Notes under the pieces: model-generated
Told to the model about the DNA's origin: nothing
What the model saw: only the letters and a program-made list of their open reading frames with translations
Database searches by the model: none
From: Dillenia suffruticosa
Lineage: Eukaryota; Streptophyta; Magnoliopsida; Dilleniales; Dilleniaceae
NCBI GenBank assembly: GCA_033439265.1
Contig: JAVTVX010000031.1
Coordinates: 9,471,501 to 9,535,500 of the forward strand
DNA: 64,000 bases
Direction of reading: 5' to 3'
Translations under genes and position numbers: made by a program
Shown here: positions 35,488 through 49,154 of the stretch, piece after piece
How positions within the stretch are numbered: the first letter of the stretch is position 1
How the letters are laid out: each line of letters opens with the position of its first letter

Positions 35488-37826
35488 GTATCAACCTAAA
35501 AGGGGGTGAATAGGTTGATTGGCATTTTAAAGTTTTTTCTAAGTATTTAAGAGATTGAAGATAGTGAAGGAAGAATCAACATATAGTTTTTATAGTGGTT
35601 CCACCTTTCTTGATATGCGTCCACTCCCAAACTACATCTGGATTTTTCAACTACTATTTTGTCCCAAAATAATATAGCTAACTAGTGAACATATGTGTTA
35701 GTCAAATCTTACAAGTGTTTTACTTGAACACTCACCACTAGTTTACATGGGTGTTAGCAAACCTAACTTGTCTCACTAAGACTATCTAAGCCCCGACCAA
35801 AAAAGCCTTTCTTTTGGTCATCTAGAAAGATGTGGGATGAAAAGAAAGTTATAAGTTTGAAGCTCAAACTTCAGATGTGATCTTTAAGTTTACATAAAAT
35901 AAAACACACAAAAATTAAATTTTACAGAAGATCTAAACGCTCTCAAGCTCAATATATGTTTCCAAGAGATGTTCATCTTCATTGGTGTATTGTATTTATA
36001 GTTTTGATGAAGAGATAGCCATATTAGAGAACATTTAATGCACAAACACAGTCACTGAGATGGTTAGGAGTTCAATTTAATACTCAAATAGCTTTTCTGA
36101 ACAACTGATTGGTACAACATTTGTACTATATGTACAAATTAAAATGGGGTAGATCTTTACCCAAAATAGAGCATAAACCTAAAACAATCGACTAATAATT
36201 GAATTTTATATTGTTCTAAACCTGTGTAAGTTAATTGTATTTTTGCCATGAGCCGACTCATACATGAGTTTGTTTAGATCTTTACGCTTGAAACTCATGT
36301 TGGTTGGCTTACTCATCTCTTCAGGTCAGATTATGTATTTTTGTACTCAAGCTTTTTCAAGTTATGGCTTGTGTAAGTCAACTTCTGCTCTTCATCAAGT
36401 TAACTTGATTTTCTATCTACTTAAGTATATTTCCTACGGAGCTTATCCAAGTTGACGTCCTTAATGTTTCAGGTCGGCTTAAGCATGATTATATATATTC
36501 AATTTTTGTTTCATGCCTTAAGCAAGTCAATTTGGACTTGTTGATGATTTCTGCTTGTTCCTGCTTAAGTGTGTTTTCATTTCGATATATACAGGTCGGC
36601 ATATTACCTATAATAGATTGACTTAGTATAACTTTGCTTAAAATGTATGTCATTTAGCATAGTGCAAGTTGGTTTGCTCATGCATGTAGACTAGTGAAGT
36701 GTTCTATATTGTGCAAGTCCTATGCGAGTCGACTTGGTCATGGTGCACGTTGATCTGATCTAGTATCCCTTGAGTTATTCTATGTTTAGATCATACGTTG
36801 GTTAGCTTATCATGTTATTAGGTCGGCTTAAGCTTATACTGACTTGGAATTTTCTAAATCCAGAACATGCAAGTTGACTTGGAGTAGGTGCCAGTCAACT
36901 CAATTTACTATGCATTGAGATTTTCAATGTTTGTTCATGTGTAGGTCAGCTTGATAACTTCACTAAGTCGACTTGAGCTATTGTTCACTGAAAATTTTCT
37001 AATTTCAGAATATATAGATCACCCTAATGTAATGAGCAGGTCAACTTGGCCTTATGCTCTATGTCCTATGTCCTGGCCAGTGTCATGACATGTGTCATGG
37101 CTTGTGTCATGTTTGTGAGTTGACTTGATGATATGTGTGAGTTACTTGGCCTGATGTATGACCTAAATTCTAATGTTTGGCATGTGTCTTAATACGTGCT
37201 ATAACTCATGACATGTCCCTACTGCCTTGTGCTTGTGAGCTAGCATGTGAGCTAACTTGAAATTTTTTAAGTGTTGCATGTACAAGTTAACTTGTGACGT
37301 ATGGTAGGTCGACTTGACATGAACATGGTATGTCTTATTTTCATTTTGATAATTTGTCTTTTAAATATTCGACCATTAAGATTTTAAATATTTGATTCTA
37401 CTGTTTTATCAAATCAGTAAGTTGACTTATGCTTTTCGTAGGTTGACTTATGCTTTAGGTTTAACTAAGTTTTATTTCACATAATACTTTGTGAGTCGAT
37501 TGGCCCTTTAGAGTGAGTTGAATTGAATAATCTATTGTTTAAGTTTAATTTGCCTAAGACTATGGTAAGTGAATTGGTGTTTTGCCTTGAATCAACTGGC
37601 CTAACATTCTATTTAAGTTTAAAGGCAGTTATATACTAATTAGGTCGACTTGTACTTAAGGGTAAGTTGACTTCTTTGGGTCATTATCTCAAATTTTTGT
37701 CTTTACTCATTCTTAGACTCATCCTAATTTCTTCCAAGCTAAACTTTCATTAGTTAACCCATTTTGCTCATTGTGTCCTTATTTTTGCTCATTATTTGTT
37801 TATTATCAAAATTCATTTTGTTAACA
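35488..37826 (-). repeat. 5' LTR of the SIRE copia element (copy C)
   Basis: Matches 20902-23175 along its length, from GTATCAACCTAAAAGGGGG at its low end to CATTTTGTTAACA at its high end. About 12 bp present at the corresponding low end of copy B are missing, lost at the junction with LTR D together with the primer-binding site. Dense in GTCGAC-type palindromes from about 36180 to 37680. Confidence 0.8.
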
Positions 37827-40475
37827 GTAAGTTAGGAGATATAGGAGAAGTAATGATACAATAGATGATTAATATTATGTATCTCTATGAAACTAAGTAG
37901 GCGGGGGAGAATGTTAAAGAAGTATAGACTTATGGTTATAAGTTTTGGTACACAAGTAAGGATAAAACTAAGAACGGTGTAGGAATAATTATCCATAAGG
38001 ATTTATAAGAGGATGTAAATGAGATCAGAAGAAAGAGAGATGGAATTTTGCTTATTAAGCAAGTTAGTGGAGAAGGTGAAATTAAATTAGTTAGAAATTA
38101 TGCACCTCAAATAGGTGTAAATGCAACTAGTAAATAACAATTTTGAGAAAATTTAAATGAATTTATACAAGACATACCTAGTGAAGAGAAATTATTTATT
38201 GGATTAGATCTAAATGGGCATATAGGTAAGATTAATGAAGGAATTGAAGTCGAATATAGGTTTGGTATTAGGAATGAGGCAATGGTACAATTTTAGAGTT
38301 TACTACAATATTCGATGTAGTACTCATAAATATTTACTTCAACAAAAGAGATTTGCACATAGTTATATAAAAGAGTAGATCAAACGCTAACCAAATTGAT
38401 TTCTAACTTACCAGGAGAGGTGATAGAATGACGTGTAGAGATTGCAAGGTTGTACCAGGGGAGAGTATAACAACTTAATATAAACTTTTAGTTTTAGATA
38501 AGCATGTACCTAAAAGACAAAAGAAGTATCGTTAATTTATAGAGTTAAAAATTAAGTGATGGAATCTGAAAGAGGAAAATGTGATGACTTTTAGAAACAA
38601 ATTCATTCAAATATCTAACTAGACTGTTAATGATGATTTGGAAATCGTGTAGGTAAAAATATATAATAATGTTAAAAATATAGATAACGAGATTCTTGGT
38701 GTATCTAGAAGTTGAGCACCAATAGACAATGAGTTATGGTAGTAGAATGAGAAATTCCAAACTTCTATATGAACTAAACAAGAATGTTATAATAATTTTA
38801 AAAGTAAAAGTGATAACGATACATTTGAAAAGTACAATATTTAAAAAAAAAAAAGAGGTAAAAAAGATTATTGGCGAATCAAAAAATAAAGTGGATAACA
38901 AATTATATAAAAAACTAGAAAATAATATTAGGGCAAAAGAAATTTACAAAATTGCCAAATTAAAGGATAGAAAGAGAAAAAAATTTAAATGATAATAGGT
39001 GTATTAACAGTGTCCTTGTAAGGAATGAGAACATAAGAAAATGTTAAAAAAGTTATTTTGATATCCTCTTTAACATTGGGAGTATAAAAGATATTGTCAA
39101 TATTACGATACATGTAAAAGAGAATAATAGATATCTTAAACGTAAAATTCGTTTTCATGAAATAAGAGAAGTCTTAAAAAAATGAAGAATAGTAAATTCA
39201 TAGGATCTGATAGCATTCTTATTGAGATATGGAAGTATTTAGGTGAAATAGGGATAGAAATGTTAATGAATCTTTTTAACAAAATTTGACAAATTAGAAA
39301 TAATATCTCAAATATAGAGGGAGAGTATAGTTGTATCATTATATAAGAAAAAAGGAGACATAAGATTGTTTTAATTACAGAAAAATTAAACTTATTAGTC
39401 AAACTATAAAGTTATGAGAGATAGTGATGTAATATAAATTAAGATAAAAAATAAGTGTGTTTTACAATCAATTTGAATTCATATCAGAATGATCCATCAT
39501 CGAAAGCATTTACTTGTTTAAAGATTTAATAAAGACATTTAGAATACAGAAAGAAACTTGCATATAGTATTTATTGATTTAAAAAAACATATAATAAGTT
39601 TCTTAAAGATATTATATTGGGCGTTGACGAAAAATGGAATTTACTTGAAATACAATAATCTCATTAAAGTCATGTATGAGAGAGTTGTTACCGATATAAA
39701 CAATTATAGGGTTTAAGTGATAATTTGTTAATTAACATTAGAATTTACCAAGATTCAGTATTAACTTCTTTCTTTTTTATAATAGTAATAGATGAAATAA
39801 CGACGAAAATTCAAGATAAAAAACTATAGTGTATACTTTTTATAGTTGATATAGTGCTAATAGGAAGAGTATTAGTGCTGAATTGGAACTATGGAAGGAA
39901 ACACTAGAATTCAGAATTTAGATTGTGTTGGTCAAAAACTAAATGTATGAAAGGTACGTTCCGTAGTAATCATTAAAATGATAAAGAAATGATTAAATTG
40001 AAAAAACAAGACGTATCAAAGACTGAATATTTTTTATATTTTGGATCTATCATTCAAAGCAAGTTGAAGAGAAAGTTTTATAGAATTACAGTAAAATTTA
40101 TATTATTGTATAATACCAAATATTGGGACATTAAATAATAAGAGTATGAAATGATTATAATTAAAAAGAGAATACTATATGGTAAAAGTAAAAAAGATAG
40201 AATTAAAAATATAAAAATACGTAATAAATTGAAGTGAGTTCAATTTTGAATAAAATGAGAGAGTCTTATCTAAATTGGTATGGACATGTGTAACGAAAAT
40301 CCAAAAACATATCAGTTAGAAGGAACAAGACCTTAAATGTAAAAAATTTAGTAAAATATTGAGATAAACAATTGAAAACTTAAATGCATATTATATGTAA
40401 AGATATGAGTGTCAAGAGATTTAATTGAAAAAATGATTTTAAATAAAAATGAGTAGCGTAAGAGAATAAAAAACA
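37827..40475 (+). pseudogene. RTE-type LINE, endonuclease and reverse transcriptase
   Basis: Continues the LINE cut at 20901. The plus strand shows the endonuclease with INIMYLYETK (about 37877), YKFWYTSKDKTKNGVGIII (about 37940), NYAPQIGV (about 38098), EEKLFIGLDLNGHIG (about 38185) and LTKLISNLPGE. The RT follows: SKFIGSDSILIEIWKYLGE (about 39190) and LFIVDIVLIG (about 39835), where the usual DD is changed to VD. The C-terminal segment has LIEKMILNKNE (about 40420). Stops are frequent. Such proteins copy their RNA at a nicked target site. Confidence 0.85.
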
Positions 40476-40530
40476 ATTGAATCATCATTATTATCATCAT
40501 CATCATGATATTATTATTATTATTATTATG
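40476..40530 (+). repeat. Trinucleotide tail of the LINE
   Basis: An ATCATTATTATCATCATCATC run followed by ATT repeats directly after the last LINE codons. RTE-type LINEs typically end in short simple repeats rather than a long poly(A), so this marks the 3' end. Confidence 0.7.
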
Positions 40531-41217
40531 GATAATTCTTATTTTTTTTATTTTTTATTTTAGTATAATTTTCTTTATTTTTGTTTTCAACTTTTAATTT
40601 TAATTTTTTATATTTTTTATTATTTTTTCCTCTTCTATATTGGTATGTCAAATGGTCGATTTCAAAATTTAGAAGTTAGGCTCAATTTTTTTTATTTATT
40701 GTTGTCATTTTATTTTGGTGGGTATATATTTCAAACATTTCTATTTTTGGTTTGAAATTATTTTAATTTATAAATTTATTTGAACGAATAAAATAATAGA
40801 ATATATAGTATTTATAATACAACTATGCAATCTATGACGTATGAAAGGTGTCGCCAAAGAAGCATGGCAAAAAGTCGCTATATGCATTGCAAAAGATCCG
40901 TCGCATTTTGTGTTGCGAATATTTTGTGATGCGATTTGCGATTGAATATTTGCGATGGATATTGGTGTCATAATAACCGTTACTCCTTTTAGTGACACAT
41001 GTTGTTTCGCTATATCTTCTTTTAGCGATGCGGTCGATCTATTTGCCAATTAGCATCACACTTCTTTTCGTGTGGTAAAATTCATGATCAGATGGAAATG
41101 GAGCAGTTTGTGATGTCCTTTTTTCTTTTGTCGTTGAGGTCATCTTATTTGTGACAAAAAAAAAACAAGAAACTGCATCACAAAAAGTGCTTCGTAATAA
41201 CATCCTTTTTTTTAGTG
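40531..41217 (+). repeat. CACTA right terminus and subterminal region
   Basis: Contains many GCGATGCG, TTGCGA and TGTGATGCG words between 40830 and 41050 and ends in TTTTTTTTAGTG, the complement of CACTAAAAAAAA. The AAA following matches the AAA before 5535. The first 300 bp are T-rich and may partly be LINE or unrelated DNA. Confidence 0.6.
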
Positions 41218-41254
41218 AAATTTAAGGTCAAAATATTTTACTTAATAATTTTTT

Positions 41255-41690
41255 AAAAGAGATAATTACATGTTCGATCTCTAAACTTTGCCCCTTTATC
41301 ACAAATTAATCCCTATAATTAAAAATGTTATCTTGTGGTTCTCAAACTTTCAAAATCATATCGTGGTGTACTTCAGGTATTGATGGTGACAGAATAGTCG
41401 TTAACTGCTGACATGAACTTACGTGGTTGTCTACATGGCGGTACAGATGCTGACATGTTATTGTTATGTCAACTACTATAAACATTTCATGTTGTCACGT
41501 CAGTAATTTACTGACATGGCTGTGCCACGTTGTGAAGTTGCTGACGTGGCACTACCATGTCAAGACAAAAAGGCATTCTGGTCTTTCCATTACCCAGAAT
41601 AAGAGTTTGGGATTTTTTTTTGTTTTGTTTTCTACATTTCTCAAAAGGAGAAATCCTTTCGTTTTCTTTAATCTATCGAAGAGAGAGAGA
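41255..41690 (+). repeat. Left terminal inverted repeat of the MULE
   Basis: Pairs with the right repeat from 46943 inward. Blocks visible in both: AGAGATAATTA at the tip, the TTATCACAAATTAATC segment, the GTCAGTAATTTACTGACATGG palindromic segment and the TGGTCTTTCCA segment, then a GA-rich stretch. Agreement is roughly 80 percent by eye. Confidence 0.8.
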
Positions 41691-42338
41691 GAGTGATAGA
41701 AAGTTTGAGAGAGATTGTGTGGAAACAAAGTAAATCAATTGTTTATTGCAATCAATGAGACATTTTGAAGATTTATTGTGGTCCCAAAGGTGGGGTTTTC
41801 ATCATTAGACAACAAGGCCAAAGAAGTCCTTTAAGGTATGTAATCTAATCATTGGATTTGATAATTTTTTATGTTTATTTCTATTTTTAGATTTTGTTTG
41901 TTCACGAATGGGTTCAAAGGTGGTTAAAGGGTTACCAAATTTGATTTGAAAATTAAGGTTTGAATTTGGGATTTCAATTTTAAATTTAGGGTTTCAATTG
42001 TAGGTTTTCAATTGGAAGTTTTAATTTCAAATAGAGTTCGTAAATTAGAGTTTTTATTTGGTTGACAGTGACTTAAATTAGAGTTTAATTTGAAATCAAG
42101 ATTACCGATTTACATTTGAAAATTAGGGTTTCAATTAAGAATTTCAATTTCAAATTGAGGGTTCCAATTTTTGGATTTCTATTTTAGGATTTCAATTGGG
42201 GTTTTAATTTCAAATAAGAGGTTCATAATTTAGGGTTTTAATTTCAAATAAAGGATTCGTAAATTAGGGTTTTTGTTTGGTTGTTGAAACTTAAATTAGG
42301 GTATGAATAATTTATACATTTTCATTTCTTTCTCCGAT

Positions 42339-45174
42339 ATGGATTCTATAAAATTTACTGCTACAATTCATTACGGGAGTAAATTTGTGGGATATGAAAA
42401 ATATGAGGGTGGAGACCAATCTATTTTGATAATTGTAATAGGGATAAGATATCACTAGTTGAATTGAAAAACATGGTAGCAGAATTAGGTTATAGAAACT
42501 TTGTAAGGGCATCGATATGGTTTGATAGAGATAGGTTCTATCATTTTTTAAGTAATGTACCATTGTTGGAATATTTAGATGAAACATTAAAAACAAATAA
42601 GGAAGTTCATTTCTACATGGAGTACGATATAGATGAGTTTTATTTTGTTGATGAAAGTAAGGTTAGACAGGAGGAAGAAGAGATGTAGGGTAACTAATCT
42701 AAGATGTGTGATTTTGAGAATTTAGTTACTGATTTTGAAGATTGTGATTGTGAAGATGAACAGGTTGACCTATTTGGTATTGATAGGGACTCTTTTGCAG
42801 AGCGCTTGGATGAATCTGAAAATAAGGGTGATCATATAGATTTGAATGACTAGATGAGCCATCTATGGATGATGATGAAGATTTAAGCTATACCATTTCT
42901 AACATTGATGGTAACGATGAAGAGATACATCCCAAAGGGGATAAGATGAGTTATGAAGAGTTTAAAAAGAATTACAACCCTAGGAACATAGAATTAAGGA
43001 AGGGCCAAATTTTTTAGAGTTTAGTCTTTTATACACAATTGTTGAGAGATTATGCTTTTTATAATAGGGAAGAATCTAGGATATATAAAAAATGACAAGT
43101 CCAGGGTTAGGATGAGATGTGTTGAGGGGTGTGATTGGTTGGTATATGTAATGAAATTAGGTGATGAGAAGACAGCTCTGCTGGTCACATACAGGCCTAC
43201 ATATACTTGTGCAAGGTCATGGAAGAACAAACATGTAACAGCTATTTGGTTGGCCAAAAAATGGGTGAAGGGTGAAAGATGATCCAAATATCAGAGTAAA
43301 TGTGTTGTAGAAAAAAGTCAAGGATAAATATGAGTTAGATTGTGCAAGACTGAAGGCATGGAGAGTCAAAAAATGGCCGAAAAGCTTGTTGAAGGGCAGG
43401 ATAGGGAGTAATTCTTCCTCTTAAAGCAATACTTTGAAGAAATTTTGAGAACTAATAAGGGGAGCACTTTCAAGATTGAGAGTTCAATTGAAACTGGTAG
43501 AGAGCATTCTATGAGAGTTCTGTACCCAAATACTCCAATTTTTAGAAAATTATACATTTGTCTCAATACATACAAGCGAGGATTCTTGGTAGTTTGCAGG
43601 TCTTTCATAGATTTAAATGGTGTTTTTTGAAAACAACATTTGGAGGACAATTACCGGTTGCAGTTGGTAAAAATCCTAATCATAGGATTTTCCCTCTAAC
43701 TTTTGCCATTGTTGAGCTAGAAGAGACTAATTCATGGAGATGGTTTTTGGATCATTTGCTGACAGACCTTGGGGAGGACAGAAGGTAGACTTTTATTTCT
43801 GATCAGCATAAGGTATATACTAGTTCTCCTTAATAATTTATTATATAATTTTTCCTCCAACAATAGAATTTCTATTAGAAATTTCAATGTGAAAATTTCT
43901 ATCCACCGTTGCATATAGGAAAATTTCTATACATTGTTTTGTATATAGCAGAATTTGGATCATTTCCTGATCATTCGTTGCTTATACCAGAATTTTCCCT
44001 CTAGTTGCTTCTAAATAGTAGATTTATGTCTTCTAGGGATTGATAAATGCAATTTCAGTTTTGTCCCCCTACTCTGAATATAGATTATGTGTCAGACACA
44101 TGTATAACAACTTTTACAAGTAGTTCCCAGACTTAAAGTTGAAGAACATGTTTTATAATACTGTAAGTGTCACTTATGAGGCTAAATTTCTTAGAGCCAT
44201 AACAGAAATCCATAGAATTGACCCAAGAGCCTACGCATGATTGATGGAGAATGAGAGAAAAAGTTGGACAAGGTAAGCATTTTCCCTATTCAATAAATAT
44301 GATACATGAGTCAATAATTTATGTAAGTCCTTTAATATGAAAATATTGGATACAAGAGAGTTGCTTGTTATTAGTTTATTGGAGTTTATTAGAACTACTT
44401 TGATGGCCAAATTTAGTGAAAATAGGACCAGGATTTTATCTTTTGAAGCTGAAATTTGTCATGTCATTCAAGAAAAGCTTGAGAGTTTAAAAATGTAAGG
44501 CTAACATTGGTTTCCTTTATCGACTGGTGGTGGAATTTATGAGGTTTCAAACTTCAGCAATAAATTTATAGTAGATTTGGACCGTAAGACATACAGGTAT
44601 AGGAAATGATAATTATATAGCCTTCCATATTCTAATGCTATTAGTTGTATTTTTTCATTAAAAGATAAGGCTGAGAAATATGTGTCTAGTTATTATACTT
44701 CCTCTACCTATGCTAAATGTTATGCTTCAATTGTCTATCCTTGCAATGGTCCCAATGTATGGGACAAAAATGATGTCTTAGCGTTGTTGCCTCCGATGTA
44801 CAAAAGGAAACATAGGCGTCCTTCAAAGAAAAGGAGAAAGGAAGCAACTAAAGTTCCACCAAAAGATCCTCCTTGACTATCAAGAGTTGGTTCAAAAATC
44901 AAGTGTACAATATGTAGAGAAGTTGGACACAACAATAGATCATGCAAGAATAAGGTAAAGTTTTTTGTTTTTTGTTTTTTTAACTATACTATCCTACATG
45001 TTGAAATTATGATGAAGTATACAATAAGGATTAGTTTTTGACTAATCCATTCAATTATTGCAGGGCGAAGGTAGTTCAACTTAGTATTCCCACCATCAAT
45101 CCCATGAGGTTAATGGAACAACTCCTCAAGTTTTCCAAGACCAGTCACAAGTGGTTAATCCAATACCTCTTTGA
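42339..45174 (+). pseudogene. MuDR-type transposase gene of the MULE
   Basis: ATG at 42339 opens with IHYGSKFVGYEKYEGG, the N-terminal domain of plant MULE transposases. Next come an acidic stretch, then the MuDR domain with SRVRMRCVEGCDWLVYVMK, YTCARSWKNKHVTAIWLAKKW (about 43200). The MULE DDE domain follows: FIDLNGVF, FGGQLPVAVG and LEETNSWRWFLDHL (43600-43765), then the ISDQHK block with its aspartate. A zinc knuckle KCTICREVGHNNRSC (about 44903) ends it. The first catalytic aspartate, in the usual LDG, is asparagine. Probable introns lie at about 43812-44036 and 44954-45063. Several stops and frameshifts make it inactive. Confidence 0.85.
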
Positions 45175-45880
45175 AGATAGAATCTTTGTATTGAAATTAT
45201 AATGGTTCCAAGCTGTTGTCTGAGATTGTAACACAAGTTTTCTAAAACTACAAAATATAATGTTTTTGAATGTTTTGAAACTGCAGTGTAATGCTTTTGA
45301 AACACAGTATGGCTCTATAGTAAGTTTTCTACAATGTAATGTATTGAATTGTGATGTTATTTGCACAACACAAGTTTAAATGAAGGTTCTGTAGTTTTCT
45401 GAAACTACAGTCTAATGTTTTTGAAATATATTATATTCCCAAAGCATGTACTGAATATTTTCCTATTATTTAAGGTTCTGCAGTGTAATGTTCTGTAGTG
45501 TAATGTTCTGTAGTTTTCTTTTTTTAAATGAAGGTTCAGTATTTGACTCATTCTGAAGGTTTTTCTGCATATTGAGTTGTGTCTGCATTGCTTTATTCAG
45601 CATGTATTGAAGGTTTTTCTATTATTTAAGTTGGACACATTCATTCCTTAATTGAGCAAATATTATATGAACACTTTTGGACACTAAATTCTACATAAAT
45701 GTTTCACTTTTGTGTTTGCATTCCTCAATTCTACACATTGAGCTGTTTTTTACCATGCACCGAAAATGTTATATAAGCATGGACAAATTCAACTATAATG
45801 TTTCATTCATTCATATTTTACAACAGTATTTTTATATTTTTTTAGGCAAGGACAAAACAAAATTTGGATTTCTTTCATTT

Positions 45881-46450
45881 TTAAACATAAGAGCAAATAT
45901 TAAAATTATAATAGTGATAACCACATCTAATTCCAAAACATTGTCCTCCTTGTACATCATTCTTTTGCAGACTTAGATTCTCTATCTTCATCTTCAAACA
46001 TATTTCCTTCATCTCTAACTTCTGCAGAGTCAAAAACTGATTTTCCTCCTTCAACCTCTCGATCATAGTACTTGCAACTTCCATCCTCATGTTACAATCA
46101 ACAACCACAAAACTGCATTTTGTCTTTTCCTCGTCAATTTTGTTTCTAAGACCTAGAATGACCTCAATCGCTCGATCAGACAATGGTAGATTATACCATT
46201 GGAAAAAATCACAAACATGTCCATCCTATATAAAAAATGGAGAAAATTTCACATATAAAATGGTGATTCAAAAAAATGGAGAAAATGTCTCTTATCTCAA
46301 AATTTGAAATCATGTTTTAAAAAAAAAAAATTATTCAACTTACCCAAAAATTAGGGCAACCGTAAAACCTCCGTCAAGGATTTGAGAGGTCCATGAAGTC
46401 ACTAAAATGGTATCATAATCGTATCTATACTTCAATGGAGTTTCTTCCAT
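45881..46450 (-). pseudogene. GRF-type zinc-finger gene carried by the MULE
   Basis: Two exons on the minus strand. Exon 1 (46450-46344) opens with an ATG and gives ILVTSWTS, then RRFYGCPNFW in another frame, ending in a GTAAGT donor. Exon 2 starts at 46225 after a TATATAG acceptor with DGHVCDFFQWYNLPLSDRA, then a Lys/Glu-rich coiled-coil-like stretch with ERLKEENQFL, to a stop near 45881. The halves fit the plant GRF zinc finger (TSWT, NPGRRFYGCP, CxFFxW). Exon 1 is 107 bp long, one base short for frame, and two expected zinc-binding cysteines read as tyrosine (TGT to TAT). GRF proteins are commonly carried by plant MULEs; their role is unclear. Confidence 0.7.
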
Positions 46451-46544
46451 TTCAAAGCCCTAAACTTTGATAGAGAGAGATAGAGAGAGACCAAGAGAGA
46501 TCCAGAGAGAGATTGAAAGTGTGCGATCAAGAAAGTGATTAAAG

Positions 46545-46943
46545 CTCTCTCTTTCTCTCTCTATCGAAGTAGGAAAAAGTCATTATAATGGAGTGAAAAA
46601 GTAAAACTGCATAGTAATAGTGGAAAGACCAAGATGCCCTCTTGTGCTGATGTGGTACGATCACGTCAGTAACTTCACAGTGTGGCACAAATACGTCAGT
46701 AAATTACTGACATGGTAACATGATATGTCTATAGTAATTAACGTGACAATAACATGTCAATATCTGTAACACTATGTAAATAGTCATGTTAGTAATTAAC
46801 AGTCATTCTATTACCGTTAATAATAAAAGTATCGATATGATATGATTTTGAAAATTTGATAATCATAAAATGTGATTTTAAATGTAAAGATTAATTTGTG
46901 ATAAAAATAAAATTTAGGGATCCAATATATAATTATCTCTTTT
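46545..46943 (-). repeat. Right terminal inverted repeat of the MULE
   Basis: Inverted counterpart of 41255-41690; see that entry for the shared blocks. It ends ATTATCTCTTTT, followed by ACTAAAAGT in the flank. Confidence 0.8.
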
Positions 46944-48535
<1,592 letters not shown>

Positions 48536-49091
48536 CTCTCCCACTCACTGCCATATTTGGCGGTGTCCCAAACGGTCAGCTTATGGGGCCAACACATTAA
48601 AGGCACCCCGAATCTTCTTGTTTTGATATTTTGCTTTATTTTGTTTTTTCTTTCAAATATTTCTTTTTTGAGAGGCTGGAATTGTGCATTGTACGGATAT
48701 ATGTGTTGTGTATGAGGTGATGGGCGTCGGTGATCTATTTAGGAAGAAGCCACGAAAGTGATTAAATAGAAATTAGAAGTTTGTGTTTTCATTTCATGGA
48801 GATTTGGAGCGCATATCTGAGTTGAAAAGAGACCCTCGTGGCCATGGCCGATGTAACCGATATAATTTTTTGTGTGATTTTTCATGACCCAATATCACAT
48901 AAACTAATTCAAACTACTTTTGATTATGCATGACAAATAAAGTAAAAACTCTTTAAAGAAAAAAGCATTTGGGGTGTGAAACTCTTAAAGCATTTTTTTT
49001 GGGGGCGTGGGGGGGGGGGGGTGGAGAAATAAAGGGCCACCGTTCTTGGGCAACGCCGTTTCCTTTTCTTGGATTAAACAACTTGTTACAT

Positions 49092-49154
49092 AAAACGTTT
49101 TGGGTGCGTCTACCAACAAAAAAAAAAAAAAAAAATGAAAAAACGTTTTGGGTG
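49092..49154. repeat. 15 bp direct repeats around a short poly(A) insert
   Basis: AAAACGTTTTGGGTG occurs at 49092-49106 and 49140-49154. Between them lie about 33 bp including an A18 run. The layout could be a target-site duplication around a tiny poly(A)-tailed insert, or a simple tandem duplication. Confidence 0.6.

Larger units (their letters stand above)
20902..37826 (-). mobile_element. SIRE/Maximus-type Ty1/copia retrotransposon, nested and decayed
   Basis: LTRs at 20902-23175 and 35488-37826, with coding on the minus strand. From high to low coordinates: gag end, protease, pre-integrase, RT, RNase H, then an env-like open frame region before the 3' LTR. That gene order and the CCTATTCACC box at the LTR ends are typical of the SIRE lineage. 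The element split an RTE LINE; the flanks ATAAA and GTAAG match at three of five bases and differ by transitions, and the LINE reading continues across the junction. It contains an unclassified repeat (26010-27463) and two gypsy LTRs (29173-35487). The gag start and the first bases inside the 5' LTR are missing. Confidence 0.85.
5535..41217 (+). mobile_element. CACTA (En/Spm-type) transposon expanded by nested insertions
   Basis: The left end reads CACTAGAAAAAAC and the right end, on the opposite strand, CACTAAAAAAAAGG. Both are flanked by AAA, matching the 3 bp target duplication expected for CACTA elements, though AAA is low-complexity. Between them lies a plus-strand TNP2-type transposase gene in two pieces (9574-10504 and 18689-about 20640). 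Subterminal DNA rich in TTGCAA, TTGCGA and TCGCAA words sits at 5535-6215 and about 40531-41217. Removing the nested elements leaves about 4.6 kb. That the two ends belong to one element is inferred from orientation, termini and flanks. No second CACTA gene (TNPD/TNP1 type) is seen. Confidence 0.7.
41255..46943 (+). mobile_element. Mutator-like element (MULE) with long terminal inverted repeats
   Basis: The outer sequences AAAAGAGATAATTACATGTT at the left and its near complement at the right begin inverted repeats of about 400 bp (41255-about 41690 and about 46545-46943). Shared inner blocks include a TTTACTGACATGG segment and the GGTCTTTCCA segment. Inside are a plus-strand MuDR-type transposase gene and a minus-strand GRF zinc-finger gene. 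A clear 9 bp target duplication is not visible. The left end lies only 37 bp beyond the CACTA end. Disabled transposase, so non-autonomous. Confidence 0.85.

Noticed and set aside
20902-37826. Env-like frame as evidence for an infectious retrovirus
   Set aside because: The SIRE lineage is a copia retrotransposon group; the frame is broken, and no envelope function is shown for such proteins.
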